From NCBI GenBank assembly GCA_020002185.1, contig CM034534.1:65004804-65068803 (forward strand): DNA of 64,000 nucleotides, read 5' to 3'. The notes under the pieces are model-generated. The model saw nothing but the letters and a program-made list of their open reading frames with translations. It did no database searches and was not told the DNA's origin. The stretch comes from Paraescarpia echinospica. Lineage: Eukaryota; Annelida; Polychaeta; Sabellida; Siboglinidae. The position numbers were made by a program, and so were the translations under genes. This document shows, piece by piece, positions 13,442 to 25,677 of this stretch. Position 1 is the first letter of the stretch; every line of letters starts with the position of its first letter.

Positions 13442-13852
13442 ATAAGATGGTTGCGAGTGTGGATTAATAGTTAGCATCGTTGGATATCGGCTTAGCATTC
13501 GACTTGAGCTGTACAAAGTACACTGGATCCATCACTAATTGGTTTCGGTATTCTTTCCCCATTGTGTTAACCAAGAGAATGTGAAATGTATAACTGGCAA
13601 CGTTAGTATGCAGGTGCACTGGTTATAAGCGAGAATTCGTAAGAACTTTCTCTGGGCAAGGTGTCCTCGCGAGCAGAAACGAAGTAAATTATTGACAGAC
13701 AGACATACGAATTTATTTTGACCACATATTATATCGCATGTGAACAAGTTTCTCAAATTGAATCAACATTAATATAAATAGAAAGGTCAAGACAATTACC
13801 ATTAAGATATGAAAATATCGCTAACACGAGAGCCACCTTTGCGTAAATAGAA
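13442..13852. repeat. Interspersed repeat, copy A
   Basis: About 410 bp that recur in the same orientation at 20996-21378, from ATAAGATGGTTGCGAGTGTG to GAGAGCCACCTTTGCGTAAA, with scattered substitutions and small indels. Both copies are followed by an AT microsatellite. No protein coding is evident; it may be a non-autonomous element or a segmental duplicate. Confidence 0.85.
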
Positions 13853-14021
13853 GAAAAAAATTATATATATATATATCATCATCATCATCCATATTCATCA
13901 TCATCCATATTCACTACGTGAATATGGCAGAGGTTACCGCAAGACTGGTAGATTTAGAAACGATATGCTGAGGCTTTCGCCCAAACAACTATATATATAT
14001 ATATATATATACATATATACA
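13853..14021. repeat. AT-rich microsatellites and (ATC)n
   Basis: Alternating AT runs at ~13862 and ~13990 flank a short stretch with CATCATCATCATCC repeats. It directly abuts the 3' end of the minus-strand LINE. Confidence 0.85.
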
Positions 14022-14278
14022 TATAATAATAATAATGGTTTATATTACAGAAACTGTGATACATTCCAATCAATTACATACATAGATTGCCATGGTTTCT
14101 GTAATGAGGGTATAAAGCCACGAGTGGCTGATTAGCCCTCACAATACATGTGATACATTGGTAAATACCATGGTGCAAGATAACAATTTGTGTGATTGAA
14201 GAAAGAAGAAAAACAGAAACATGAATCATAACAGTACTACTTTCATGAATACTTCATGTAAAATAGCAACAAAGAATG

Positions 14279-14857
14279 CTATTTATATATGTCATTAATA
14301 TTATTTACTAGCAAAAAATTCTTAAGTTGACGTTTAAACGTTGCTAATGCATAATTATAATTACAATCCACTGTTGTCGCCATATAGTTCCATAATTTAA
14401 CACCTCGATATCTATTGGTTTTATATAATACATTACTTTTTGAAATCGGCACATATAGTAATTCTGCGTGTAGTTCGTTATTTCTAATGAACATCCTTGT
14501 CATAACTGACGGAAACATATTCTTAACGATTTTGTACATAAACAGCACAACCGTGTATTCGTAGATTTTTATTATTGGTAAAATGGAGAGCTTCTTGAAG
14601 AGTTGGTCTGTGTGCGCTCTGTATGGAGCTGACATAATTAACCGTATTGCATACTTTTGCAATTTGAATAAAGAACTAAGATGTGTATTATATGCTCCTC
14701 CCCACACTTCGACACAATACGTTAGATATGGATATAAAAATGTATAGTATAACGTTACAAGGGATGATCTACTCAGGGTTTTTCTAGCTTTACTTATAAT
14801 TCCAACGGCTTTGGCTATTTTAGATTTTATATACTGTATATGAAAAGTCCAGGACAA
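14279..14857 (-). pseudogene. LINE reverse transcriptase, C-terminal tail
   Basis: 192 codons beginning SWTFHIQYIKSKIAKAVGII, with LVTLYYTFLYPYLTYCVEVW and RGVKLWN. This is the thumb and post-RT tail of CR1/Jockey polymerases. It follows the RT core after a frame break near 14860-14960. Confidence 0.85.
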
Positions 14858-14956
14858 ATTAGCATCGATTAAAATTCCTAAGAATTTTGTGTTTTCTACT
14901 TGAGTAATTTGTAATCCATCAATAAGGATGGCAATTGGATTGAATACCTTTTTATT

Positions 14957-15677
14957 TTATTTGAAGACAATTAAATGTGTTTTACTGATATTTAAAGATA
15001 GTTTATTACTCTTTAACCAAATAACTAATTTTTGCAGTTCATGATTCATCACAGTTTCTAGCTCGGTAAGACTGTTACCATTGACAAAAAACATTTGTAT
15101 CATCAGCAAATATAATAGGAAATAGGATATCTGATGCGTTAACAATGTCGTTAATATAGATTAAGAATAACAGTGGGCCTATTATTGATCCCTGTGGGAC
15201 ACCACAGCATAGAGACTGAATGTTCGATTTTATTCCATCAAATAAAACATACTGCGTTCTATTAGACAAATAACTTTCCAGCCAGGCAAGTGCTCTTCAT
15301 CTAATGCCATAATGTTCTAGTTTATTAAGTAATATTTTATGGTCAACTGTATCGAAAGCTTTACTGAAGTCAAGAAAACCTCCTAGTAAGTAGTCACCAT
15401 TATTTATAGCTGTGGAAATTTTGTCTACTAGTTGCACAAGAGCCATGTTTGCAGAATGCTTCTTCCTAAATCCAAACTGGTAATCATATAAGATGTTATG
15501 TTTGTTGATGAAAGATGTTAATCTGTTGTACATTATTTTTTCTAGAACTTTAGAAAAAACTGGCAAAATCGATATTGGACGGTAATTGTTTACGAGTGTC
15601 TTGTCACCGCCTTTGCATATCGGGATAACTTTTGCTCTTTTCAGGTCGTCTGGAAAAATACCTTTAGCTAACGACAA
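14957..15677 (-). pseudogene. LINE reverse transcriptase core
   Basis: Three frames share one RT. The first (15297-15677) has NYRPISILPVFSKVLEKIM, GFRKKHSANMAL and DFSKAFDTVDH, including the first catalytic Asp. The second (15075-15269) has GVPQGSIIGPLLFLIYINDI and FADDTNVF, the catalytic box with FADD for YADD. The third continues to 14957. A stop after HYGIR and a frame change near 15100 inactivate it. Confidence 0.9.
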
Positions 15678-16403
15678 GTTAATAACATGTGTTAAAGGAA
15701 GTAAGAAAGTATGATATGTTAATTTAACAATATGTGGAGTTATTAAGTCCCAACCAGGGCTTGATATTATTTTTAGATCTTAGATTATAGTTTCTGCTTC
15801 ATTCAGTTCAACTGGGGAGATAAATATTGTATGGAAGTTACGATGCTTAATATATATTGACGGGTCAATACCATCTTTAGTAATCTTTTCAGCCAACGAT
15901 GGTCCAACCATAACATAATAGTTATTGAAGTAATTGGCAATTACCTTTTTATCGGTTATTAATTGATTATTAATAGTTATCTTCGGAGATTGGTTTATTT
16001 TTATATTTTTATTGATTATTTGCTTAATAAGTTGCCATGATTTCAGAAGATTTGATTGATTTTGCTTTAATAACTGTTGATAGTGATTTCTTTCTGCTCT
16101 TCTTAAAATTAAGTTAAGCTTATTGCGGTATGCTTTACAGTTAGTTTCATTAGTAAGGGTAGGTGCTTTTTTGTAGTAGGTGAATAATTTTTTATTTTAT
16201 TTTATGGAGGTTTTCAGCCCATGTGATAGCCATGGTTTCCTATTACTGTATTTTTGTTTAATCTTTACTTCAGGAAAGCAGTTAAGATAATGCTTACCAA
16301 ACTGTGAATAGAAAGCAGCATATTCATTATTTGGGTCATCAAGCTCAGAAGTAACAAGAGACCAGTCAGCATTAGTTAGACTTGTTGTAAACTTTGCTAT
16401 ATT
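15678..16403 (-). other. LINE linker between endonuclease and RT, broken
   Basis: Positionally the linker of the LINE polyprotein. Multiple stops are present in all minus-strand frames. Confidence 0.6.
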
Positions 16404-16982
16404 CTAATCGGTATAAAATCTCTTAGTTATGTATGTTGTGTTTACATACGTTGAACAACTATTGTTATCGACATAGAAGACAGGAAAATGATCTGTAATA
16501 TCTGTATATAGTATACCAGAACAGGTTTCTGTGCTATTTATAGTTAGGTTATTAGTAAAAATGTTGTCAATAAGTGTGGCAGAAGTAGCAGTTACTCTAG
16601 TTGGCTTGCTAATGAGAGGAATATATGACATGGTATACATACATCCAAGAAATTCTGAGCTAGGTACATGTTTATCCACATTTAGCAGATTGATATTGAA
16701 ATCACCCATGAGATAACACAGGCAATTCTCTTTATGGATATTTTTTTAAATAGCATGCAAGATTGAGGTGAATACATTTATGTCTTTGTCTGGCGGCCTG
16801 TACACAACTCCTATAATAACGTTCCTTTTATATGTAAATATACCTTTGTCCAACTCAGTAAATACACACTCTATATCTTCATTACTTTTGTCTAAATCTT
16901 CTCTTTGTTTGTAGAGAAGCGAATCTTTTATGCAGACCGCCACGCCACCACCCTTTTTATTGTTTCTGTAGTTATTTACCAT
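16404..16982 (-). pseudogene. LINE EEP endonuclease, C-terminal part
   Basis: Frames 16746-16982 and 16404-16709 carry NKKGGGVAVCIKD, VIIGVVYRPPDKDI, MGDFNINLLN and ITDHFPVF, the standard endonuclease blocks, including the GDFN and DH catalytic motifs. A stop or frame change lies between 16709 and 16746. Confidence 0.9.
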
Positions 16983-17033
16983 ATGGTAACCTGCAATGTT
17001 ATAAGTATCAACATTGCTTTCCTGTAGCCACGT

Positions 17034-17555
17034 TTAAGAGAATCCAATTATTGAAAAAGAGTGATTGAGATTGGCAGAGTAATTTCCAAATTGTTGGTGG
17101 TGGCGAGGTATACTTCTGATATTGACACGAACAACAGAGAATGTGGTATATGTTACACCAATTTGTATGAATGACTTATTAAAGGTTTCTTCTATATGGT
17201 AATTATACTTATTCATGTTTTGAGTGAATTTACAATAGTAATTTGTATCTGGATCAGAGTTAAATAGGATGTCTGTATCTGACTCACTGTTGATTTCAAA
17301 AGGTACGAAAACTTTCTTTTCTAGTTCTTGGAATGAGAAAGAAATATTAACATGCATCCAACTTTCAGATATGACATCTATAAATTCACAATCATTGTCG
17401 AGATGATTGTATGGAAAAATGTTAGACATACATTTTATACAATACCAATACTCACAGTAACCTCGAATATTTTGTTTGTTCAATACTGTCATACAATTAA
17501 CATGATAATACCCTTTACAAGTAATGCATTGTAGTACAGTGGAGCAACTATGCAC
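17034..17555 (-). pseudogene. LINE N-terminal segment with Cys-rich finger
   Basis: The start is Cys/His-rich (CITCKGYYHVNCM and a later CEYWYCIKC), consistent with the PHD-like finger often present before the endonuclease in CR1-type proteins. The end, RVNIRSIPRHHQQF followed by SFSIIGFS, is the first endonuclease strand. The family continues SETWL, so a frame break occurs at the end. Confidence 0.75.
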
Positions 17556-17600
17556 TCTTTTTTTACATATTTAACAAAAGCCTTTATCTCTATCCATTAT

Positions 17601-20300
17601 CGATCGGTGTAAACTTGCTGTGATTCAAAGAGTGCTAAAAGAATTAGTGAGTAATTCATAGTACGTAACTCGTAGAAATAAAGCAAGGTGGATTTCATTA
17701 CTATCAACATACTTGTATGTTAATTTCACCCATTTGTATTAGAGTAATGGAATCATGATCTCCATTAGTAGTGTATGTGCTGCACGATAGACAAATACAT
17801 ATACACATTGTGTAAATGACGACAAATGTCATACCATTAATGGCATACAGCGAGTCCAGCGTTAGACAGCCAGTTTGGCGAGTTCCGATCGGTTCTTAAT
17901 TTGGACATATATGTATATATATACAGCATAGCATAGCATCACCTAATGTGCTCAATTTTAATGTCACATCATCAAATAGTGAGAGAAAAAAAATTATGTT
18001 ATCATTTAAAAATAATAATTATAATAATAATAACAATACTAATTAATTGTTTACACAAAATACGCATATATGCCCAATAATTTACAAACGTCAATTTAAT
18101 TGCAATTTATAAATATATATATATATAAAGGTTTGAGGTATATTATAAATTTACTTAATTTCCAATTTTTTGTTGTTTGTATTTTGGCATGTATAGCGAT
18201 TTGGGATTTTACATTTAACGTCGTAGTTTCAGATGATGAATAATTGTTTAGCATACATAATAGATCCATTGTGGGAATGAGTGTGAATTTTGTTTGTGAT
18301 TATTTTGAGTTGTTCAAAGCATGAGTTATACTATATCTTATTAATCTTAACAAATTCAGTGTTTCCTCTGTCAATGTGAACGTATTTTCTACTTCAGGTG
18401 TATTGACTGTGTACACCTGTATTTAAAGTAATAATAATAATAATAGTGTCAACTTGTAGAGCGTCATATTTCTAGACAAAAGTCCATTCAGAGGCGCTAA
18501 AATAGATTAATACATGAATATTAAACCAAGCTAGTTAAATAAATGATAATAAAAATAAATAAATAAATTGCTAAAACCGTGGTGCATAATGCATAGGCAA
18601 TAAGATTAGGTGGTAAAAGCATTAATTAAAACGTGACATAATATGTGCATCATAAGTGTCACAAAGTGGTTTGTATAGAATTTAATCTGGCTTTAGAACA
18701 GTGGTTTTGTATACAAAGTATGGTTGATGGGATGGTGCTGCCATCTCTGGTATGTATTGTCGCGGAGGTATACGCTGGTGCCCTCTGGCAATTAAGGCGT
18801 GTAACGTTTTAACTGCCGACGAGTCAGATTTAATTAATTTCATTTGTAGCGTACACCACTAATTCTACGGTTAGGTATACCAAATTTGGTACCAGTAGAA
18901 ATTATTTAACATGACTGTTAATATGGTGACCTTGCAAACTACTTATGTTGTGGTTATAAGAAGATTATATTATGAACTTATAAAAGTTGTTTACAGAAGT
19001 GTAGATGTGAAAAACACTAGGGTCACACCTAGCTTATGAATAGAGTGCGTGTTTTATTAAAATTATGGATTAATTCATGAGAGTTGGAATGTACGATGAA
19101 TATTGTGATATCCGGCTCGATACAGGGAATCCAGTGATATTAATTATGTAAGTAATTCACGTAAGTTAAAGATTGAATGAGCACTTATATAGCCAATCGT
19201 TTAGCTCGCAAAATCTATTTTAAACTCAGCAAGTTGAATGGATTGCTTCGAAGTGTGAATGGTTTCGGGAGCCGGTTTTTTAAGCGACTTTAATTTGTAT
19301 TAAGTGTTGTAATTGGTCAGACTAACTTCCGGGCATCAAGCTATATAAGGGCAGGACGGCCATTCGAGGCCAGACGAACATTTGAGCAGAAGAAAGTGTT
19401 GCACTCTCGTCTCCAGGAATTGGGCTGAAACGTATGACCGCCCAACGCCTGTAGTAAATACTTCTACGATTTCAACAGTACTGATTAGTTGTGAGACGCT
19501 GCACTTCTCACGCGTTGAAGAAGACTGAGCGATAACCGACTGCAGTTCCGTTTTGACGTGATCTTCGAATGCGAGGCCACCACCGTTTCGTCTGCTAGCT
19601 GTCGTAACACAGACTCCGTGACAGACCTTCTCGACATCGCCGATGTCGTGACATCATTTCCGTGTTGTCGCCTGGTGATTCGCGTGGGATCGACAAGGCA
19701 AATCTACCGTCTACTTGATCGCCCGAGTCGCCTGCTTTCATCTACGTGAATTCGTTCGCCGAACGCCGAGCGGCTTTCGACTTCGTCCTGACATCTCGCC
19801 GAACGCGACTGATGCGAACGTTGACATTCGCACGTCACGACATTCATTGATTACAGTTCATAGACTTTACAACGGTGTATACCCGTCTTCATGTAAGTGA
19901 CCAGCTGTTTAAATTGTCTCCCATGTAAATTCGTATTTGGATGCATACTCGTCGAGTACAATGTATGGTGTTATAAATATAATGTCATAGCAGAGTAACG
20001 GTTGGCCAACTATCACTGAACCGCATATGTTTATATATTGTTGATGTATTAAATGGGAATGCCAGTTGGCTTCTCGTAAATACATATCTGATGTCACGTT
20101 ATCTCTCTCGTTCACTTCGAATCCTAGTGCACCTGAACCTATAACTTGCTATGTCAAATCGGGTACCGCCAATTTATTAATACTTACACTCGATTTTGTG
20201 ACAATAAGGCATACATAAGTTAGTTAAATGAAATGAGTTATTTAAAAACACTATGTCATGTACGAGATCACAGACTAAACTAAACTTTGAATGCTACACG
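17601..20300. other. Intergenic, no gene recognised
   Basis: AT-rich with poly-ATA runs near 18010 and 18430. At ~19340 there is a TATA-like TATATAAGGGC followed by a GC-richer transcribed-looking segment to ~19880, which could be an LTR or a promoter with 5' UTR. No coding sequence is supported. Confidence 0.45.
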
Positions 20301-20315
20301 GAACAGGTGAGTTTT

Positions 20316-20776
20316 TTAAAGTCGCTTGAATGTGGCTAGCGCTGTGACTGTCTTTAATTCTAACGGAAGAGTGTTCGAAACTGAGAAGGAGCGATCGCCG
20401 TATCTGCTGTTGGATGGCGGCACACGCAGGTCGTTGTTGTCGGAAGAATGTAGCGCACGCGCTGGTCGGTACGCGTCGAGCAAGTCGGCTTGGAATGAAA
20501 GCAGCAGTATTTTATACACGCTTCGCAAGTAATTGATATGTTCTGCAGATAAGTCAATCGATTATCAATATGATGTTTATAAGCAAACCAAAGTTGTCGA
20601 ATTTGAAATATGTCTTCAACTTTCAATAAACTAAGGCTTTTCAATAATGGTTCGGAGTGTGCAGTGTATGAGCTGTTTGTTATTACCATGTTTGCTCGAT
20701 TTTGTAGTTTAGTGATCTTTATATCTACAAAATTGCTGGTGTGAGGACTGGAGCATCGTGTCCCCGTGCACTGCAT
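20316..20776 (-). mobile_element. LINE reverse transcriptase C-terminal relic
   Basis: Two frames (20360-20776 and 20316-20528) give KITKLQNRANMVITNSSYTAH and then AYRPARALHSSDNNDLRVPP with YGDRSFSV and a final TALATFKRL. That is the standard C-terminal end of CR1/RTE-X-like polymerases. It is 5'-truncated and frameshifted. Confidence 0.8.
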
Positions 20777-20829
20777 TTAGATATTAGTGAAATACCTCCA
20801 CACCCGTACATTATAAGCACAGTCCAATC

Positions 20830-20995
20830 GGGCACACACACTCACACACACACACCCACACACACACACACACACACACGCACACACACACACATAAACG
20901 CACACACGCACACATGCACACACGCACACACGCACACACGCACACACGCACACACGCACACACGCACACATACACAGTCACGCACTCACGCACAC
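20830..20995. repeat. Imperfect (CA)n/(CACACG)n microsatellite
   Basis: CA-rich tandem run with regular CACACG variants from about 20892 on. Long open frames across it on both strands are artefacts. Confidence 0.95.
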
Positions 20996-21378
20996 ATAAG
21001 ATGGTTGCGAGTGTGGATTAATAGTTAGCATCGTTAGATATCGGCTTAGCATTCGACTTCATCTGTACAAAGTACACTGGATGCATCACGAATTGATTTC
21101 GGTATTCTTTCCCCATTGTGTTAACCAAGAGAATGTGAAATGTGCAACTGGTGCAAATGGTTATGTGTGTGGATTCGTATGAACGTTCTTTGGGCACGGT
21201 GGCCTCGCGAGCAGAAACGAAGTTATTGACAGACAAACTTATTTAGACAACACATTATATCGCATGTGAACAAGTTTCTCAAATTGAAACAACATAAATA
21301 TAAATAGAAAGGTCAAGGAGATTATCATTAAGATACAGAAATACCACTAACATGAGAGCCACCTTTGCGTAAATGGAA
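20996..21378. repeat. Interspersed repeat, copy B
   Basis: Second copy of the repeat described at 13442-13852, same orientation, ending at an AT microsatellite (21379-21400). The sequence just outside it (GCATCGTGTCCCCGTGCACT) occurs on both sides, at ~20752 and ~21432, so a larger unit including a CA microsatellite may be duplicated. Confidence 0.85.
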
Positions 21379-21514
21379 TATATATATATATATATATATG
21401 CATACAGCATAGCATCACATAAAGTGCACGAGCATCGTGTCCCCGTGCACTGCATCTTCGCAGGCATTCATATATTAATCTTATACCACACACTCACCCG
21501 ATTATAAGCACAAA

Positions 21515-21650
21515 CCAAACGGACACACACGCACACAGACACATACACAGACACACATACACAGACACACAGACACAGACACACAGACACAGACACACAG
21601 ACACACAGACACACAGACACACAGACACACATACACACATACACACATAG

Positions 21651-21710
<60 letters not shown>

Positions 21711-21858
21711 AGACACAGACACAGACACACAGACACACACACACAGACACACACACACAGACACACACACACACTGACACACACACGCACGCACGCAGGC
21801 ACGTACGAACGCGCATAAACACAACATACTCACTCACTCACTCACTCACTCACTCACG
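21515..21858. repeat. Compound (CA)n/(ACAG)n/(CACT)n microsatellite
   Basis: Mixed ACACAG, CA and finally CACT tandem runs. Confidence 0.95.
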
Positions 21859-21869
21859 GACACGCTCAC

Positions 21870-23300
21870 GCACTCTTGTATGAAATGGGTGGTAATTATA
21901 CAAATCGAGCAGACTGACGATGTAGCTGTATAATGCGTTTCCGTCTTAGTAAGTGTTACTGGATTACTCGTTTCCGGATAATGGAGGTTGTTCAGAGAAT
22001 TTGTGATTATGGACACGTGACTAATGCCGTGTCAGCAATTCGGGCAAACGGAGGGGTTGTTCATTATTTTATGCTACACATCTAATTATCAACATATTTC
22101 ACGACGTGACGTCCGTACGTCTCGATGCTCTCGCATCCCTTGGTAGCAATTAATATACACCTGTAACTAAATTTAAAAAGGTATTCTAGTTGGTGGAATC
22201 TTCCACGTTTTGTCTTCATGATGCTCCTTTTTATGAAAACATGTTCGCTCTGATAACATCTTTATATAGGAGTCTGCCGTCCTCTGTCATGAAATAATTC
22301 TTCTACCTCACTTTACATACTTACCAGTTTTGTTTTAGTGTCAACTCGATTACAATATTTTGTGTTTTGTGTTTTTATGACAATTACTCCGTTGCATTGT
22401 GTATTGTGGGACAAATAAGTAGTTCCTGTTCTTGGTATATGCACTTTCTTTCCAATGATTCTTATTGTAATTAAGAAGCTTATAAAATCCAGGTAGGTCC
22501 TACGTAATTTCAGTTTTTAATTTTATTTGACTTTATAAATTACTGTCAATAACCAACAGTCAAAATTAAGCTTAGCATTCTAATTGGCAAGTATCCAAGC
22601 CGCAATAACTTATGTCGTCTTAAATGGAGCAATTATGAAATCGTATTTCAGTTTCTGTCAATATGTTTATTGTGTTCTGGTCGCCGCTTATCACAAACGT
22701 GTGTACGACGTTTACTACATGCCTATCTACTGCGACTACTAGCCAAATTAATGTTTTAATAAACGGTAAGCAAACTGTGGAAACATATTGAGGATCATCT
22801 TCTAATTCTGCACCGAGCTTTGAGTAATCATGTTGATGTTACAGAGAGCTATTTAGCCGTTCGTCTCGAAATTCCTTTGGATGTATGCAACTTACGATGA
22901 CGACGTTTTACCGTTTTTGTTATACTATGCAGGACACGGTCAGATACACAAAAAGCACTGCAGTGCCACTGTACATTACGGAGGTCCAAAGGGCACGAAC
23001 AAAACACTTACATACCCTGATTGTTAACGACTCTCGTATGCGAGCTATTCTAAAGAGATATGTTAGTACGACAAACTAAATGGTAGTACTATACCAGAAT
23101 ATCAGCATTTCTATACTGACAAAACCAAAATATGTGTAAGTTGTGATGAAAATATAAAACATTCATGACTTTACTCGTAAGGTGTTTCTCGTCACACTTC
23201 ACTTCAACAAGTGACGGAACGGTGCATATCAGAAAAGGAATCAACGACAGTGGACAAAGAACACTCGCTCAGTGTGAGTGTTTCTGCTGAGTCTCCGAGA
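21870..23300. other. Intergenic, upstream of CILP-like gene A
   Basis: No coding sequence recognised. It would contain the promoter of gene A if exon 1 is correctly placed; I see no convincing TATA box near it. Confidence 0.45.
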
Positions 23301-23304
23301 CAAC

Positions 23305-23376
23305 ATGGCGGCGATAACGTATTTCCGGCGCATCCTTGTAACAACAGCGTTTCTAGAGTGGCGGTGGCTATGTCAG
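23305..23376 (+). CDS. CILP-like gene A, putative exon 1
   Basis: An ATG in good context (CAACATGG) opens 24 codons that end exactly at a strong donor, CAG followed by GTAAGG. The encoded MAAITYFRRILVTTAFLEW could act as a signal peptide, though it is less hydrophobic than typical. Splicing is phase 0, and the next exon, from 24127, reads correctly in phase 0, which supports the link. Secretion would fit the extracellular domains downstream. No transcript evidence is available, so this is a prediction. Confidence 0.5.
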
Positions 23377-24126
23377 GTAAGGTTATGAGAATGGCGTTGT
23401 TTGTGAAGGATTGTTGTTCCAATTAGAAGTTCTGATTTGTTCACATCATCGTTACACAAACGCAGGTTCTAAGTGCAAATAATAAACTAGTACTAATAAA
23501 TCACTAATTATTTTTGTTGTACGTAAACCGAATGATCCGGGGTTCCCATTAAAGCCATGGCAATGTTTGACGGATCGGATTTCGTCCGTAGGTTAGTGCT
23601 AGAGTAACATAATACGGAACTTGTCTAAACTGAGCACAACAGTATACAAATGACTAGTCTTTCAGTTCTTTTAATATTATACTTAATTTATTTGCGCATA
23701 GTGCACAACCGTAAGACATATTAGACACCAGTGGTGGTCCATATGTCTTACGAGTGTCGCAGGTCAAATGTCAACTCTTCGTAGCGGTTACGTAATACAC
23801 TGTTTAACGTGCTTAAGATTGTGAAACAATATTTAAGAGTAAGTACATGTATTTAAGTGATTGTAATCAATATTCAATTGGCAATATTGTATGCATTCCT
23901 TGCTATAAACAAACTGCACTCAAACAAATGTTAAGCCTATTTTCAAAGCTAAGATTCTTTAACTTACAACGCAATAACTACATGCGAATATACTATTAAC
24001 ATGGGTAGATTACATGTGTATTATATGCAGATGGCCAAAATAATACGATATTAATTAACACCTGTACAACATAAAACATTAGCCATTAATATCGCTGTTG
24101 CAATGCTTACGTTATTCATGTTTCAG

Positions 24127-24476
24127 TTAAAGCAAACTGTGACACTACCGGAAAGTGCATGCATTAGGTCTTGCAAAAACCAAGAAAATGGTGACTACCA
24201 GTCATGTGACGGATGTCACGAGTACGTCACGTGCAGCAACGGGATAATGTACGAACATCGGCCATGTCCAGGGAGACTCGTGTGGTACCGGAAGTGCATG
24301 CATTAGGTCTTGCAAAAACCAAGAAAATGGTGACTACCAGTCATGTGACGGATGTCACGAGTACGTCACGTGCAGCAACGGGATAATGTACGAACATCGG
24401 CCATGTCCAGGGAAACTCGTGTGGTACAACAACAAACATAGGTGTGACTGGAGATTAGGCACTTGCAAGTGTGTTG
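24127..24476 (+). CDS. CILP-like gene A, exon 2: chitin-binding peritrophin-A domain (duplicated)
   Basis: The exon runs from a TTTCAG acceptor to a GTATGT donor. It encodes a six-cysteine CBM14/peritrophin-A type domain: GDYQSCDGCHEYVTCSNGIM, then RPCPG.LVWY and CDWRLGTCKC. Such domains bind chitin in secreted invertebrate proteins. Phase 0 in and phase 1 out match the neighbouring exons. About 139 bp are tandemly duplicated inside the exon (24146-24285 and 24286-24424). Since 139 is not a multiple of three, the frame hits a TAG just after the first copy. Removing one copy restores agreement of both phases, so the duplication is probably a recent lesion or an assembly artefact. Confidence 0.7.
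24146..24424. repeat. 139-140 bp tandem duplication within exon 2
   Basis: Two adjacent copies that differ by one missing A (GGAAAGTG against GGAAGTG) and one G/A change (GGGAGACTC against GGGAAACTC). Near identity indicates recent origin. Confidence 0.95.
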
Positions 24477-25677
24477 GTATGTTCCTTGCATATATCGACG
24501 ATCCTGTTTCTTGGCTTCTTTCAATATATGTGAACACGATAGCTAGAGAAACCTGATTTTTGTTTTTGGAATATTTCAACTAGGTCAAACGGTCTTCGTT
24601 AGCAATATGCGAGGCATGATAATTATGATACCTTTGTAATATTGCAATCTTTATAATCCTGAAAATAATCCTATAGCTTTATATTTAGCTGTAATTTGAA
24701 TAGGTTTCCCTAAAACTCTTGAATTAAAGGATTTGTTTTTTATGTTTGCCCACCGTCATTAGGCACATACTACTACTGTAATATAAGCACAATATTGTAC
24801 TAATTATTACCAGAGCATTATGTTTAAACTACATTTAATGTAATAGTTAACGAATTAGCTGATTTAAGTCATATCAATACAATATTTGTAAATCAGATAT
24901 TATAAAAATAAAATAAAAAAACATTTCGAAACCCCTTCATCAAATAATGGTGGCAGTTGGCAGTATATAAAAAAAAACATGTTTGACAGAGAATAAGTTC
25001 ATCTATCATTTCCACCATGTAAATGAACCGTGCTGTCAATAAACTAGGAGAAATGCAAAAACGAAGATTTACGATTCACTGTGTCCCGGTCTCCTTTAGG
25101 CATGTTATATGTTTTGGTTTCATGTACGATTACTGTTTTAACATTATATAAACTTATATCAGCGTACCATACATATATTATTATGCTTGCCTGTACAGTT
25201 GACCAGCATTTCTGCAAAAGCAAAATTTATAAATAATAATAATGTTTTTTTAATAACATTATGGTATGCGAAAGTGACACATATGGTAGCAAATGTAATA
25301 AAATAAGTAAATATTATTTATGTTGTACATATACTTTCTTAAAACCATTTAACAATGGTAGTTCAACTCGCAACTTTAATAATTATATAATTTATTCATT
25401 CTACAATATGTACAATTTTGTTAAAATAATATCCACCGGCTACACACAACAGATAGGAATGAGAGCGATTGATCTTTGATTAATAAAATAAGAATTATGT
25501 CGTATAATACATACATTGTAAGTGAAACTTGGTTGAGTTATTTCTCATCCAGCCTATCTTGATTACATTTTGGGTTTCTACTGAGATTACAAAATAATGA
25601 TATTCAGAAACTATTGAATTTGCTTGTTGAAATCCCTAGATCTGTTCATGGTTTTCTTTTTCTCTTTTTCTTAACAG

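Larger units (their letters stand above)
14022..17600 (-). mobile_element. CR1/Jockey-like LINE, nearly full length, decayed
   Basis: On the minus strand the order is zinc-finger-bearing N-terminal segment, endonuclease/exonuclease/phosphatase (EEP) domain, reverse transcriptase and C-terminal tail, as expected for a CR1/Jockey-type LINE. The 3' end lies at ~14022 next to an (ATA)n tail. Stops and frameshifts divide the reading frame into at least five pieces, listed separately. No target duplication was identified. Confidence 0.85.

Noticed and set aside
23211..23426. Uninterrupted frame across putative exon 1 of gene A
   Set aside because: The same DNA in the frame starting at 23305 ends precisely at a consensus donor with correct downstream phase. 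This longer frame and its antisense partner have no support.
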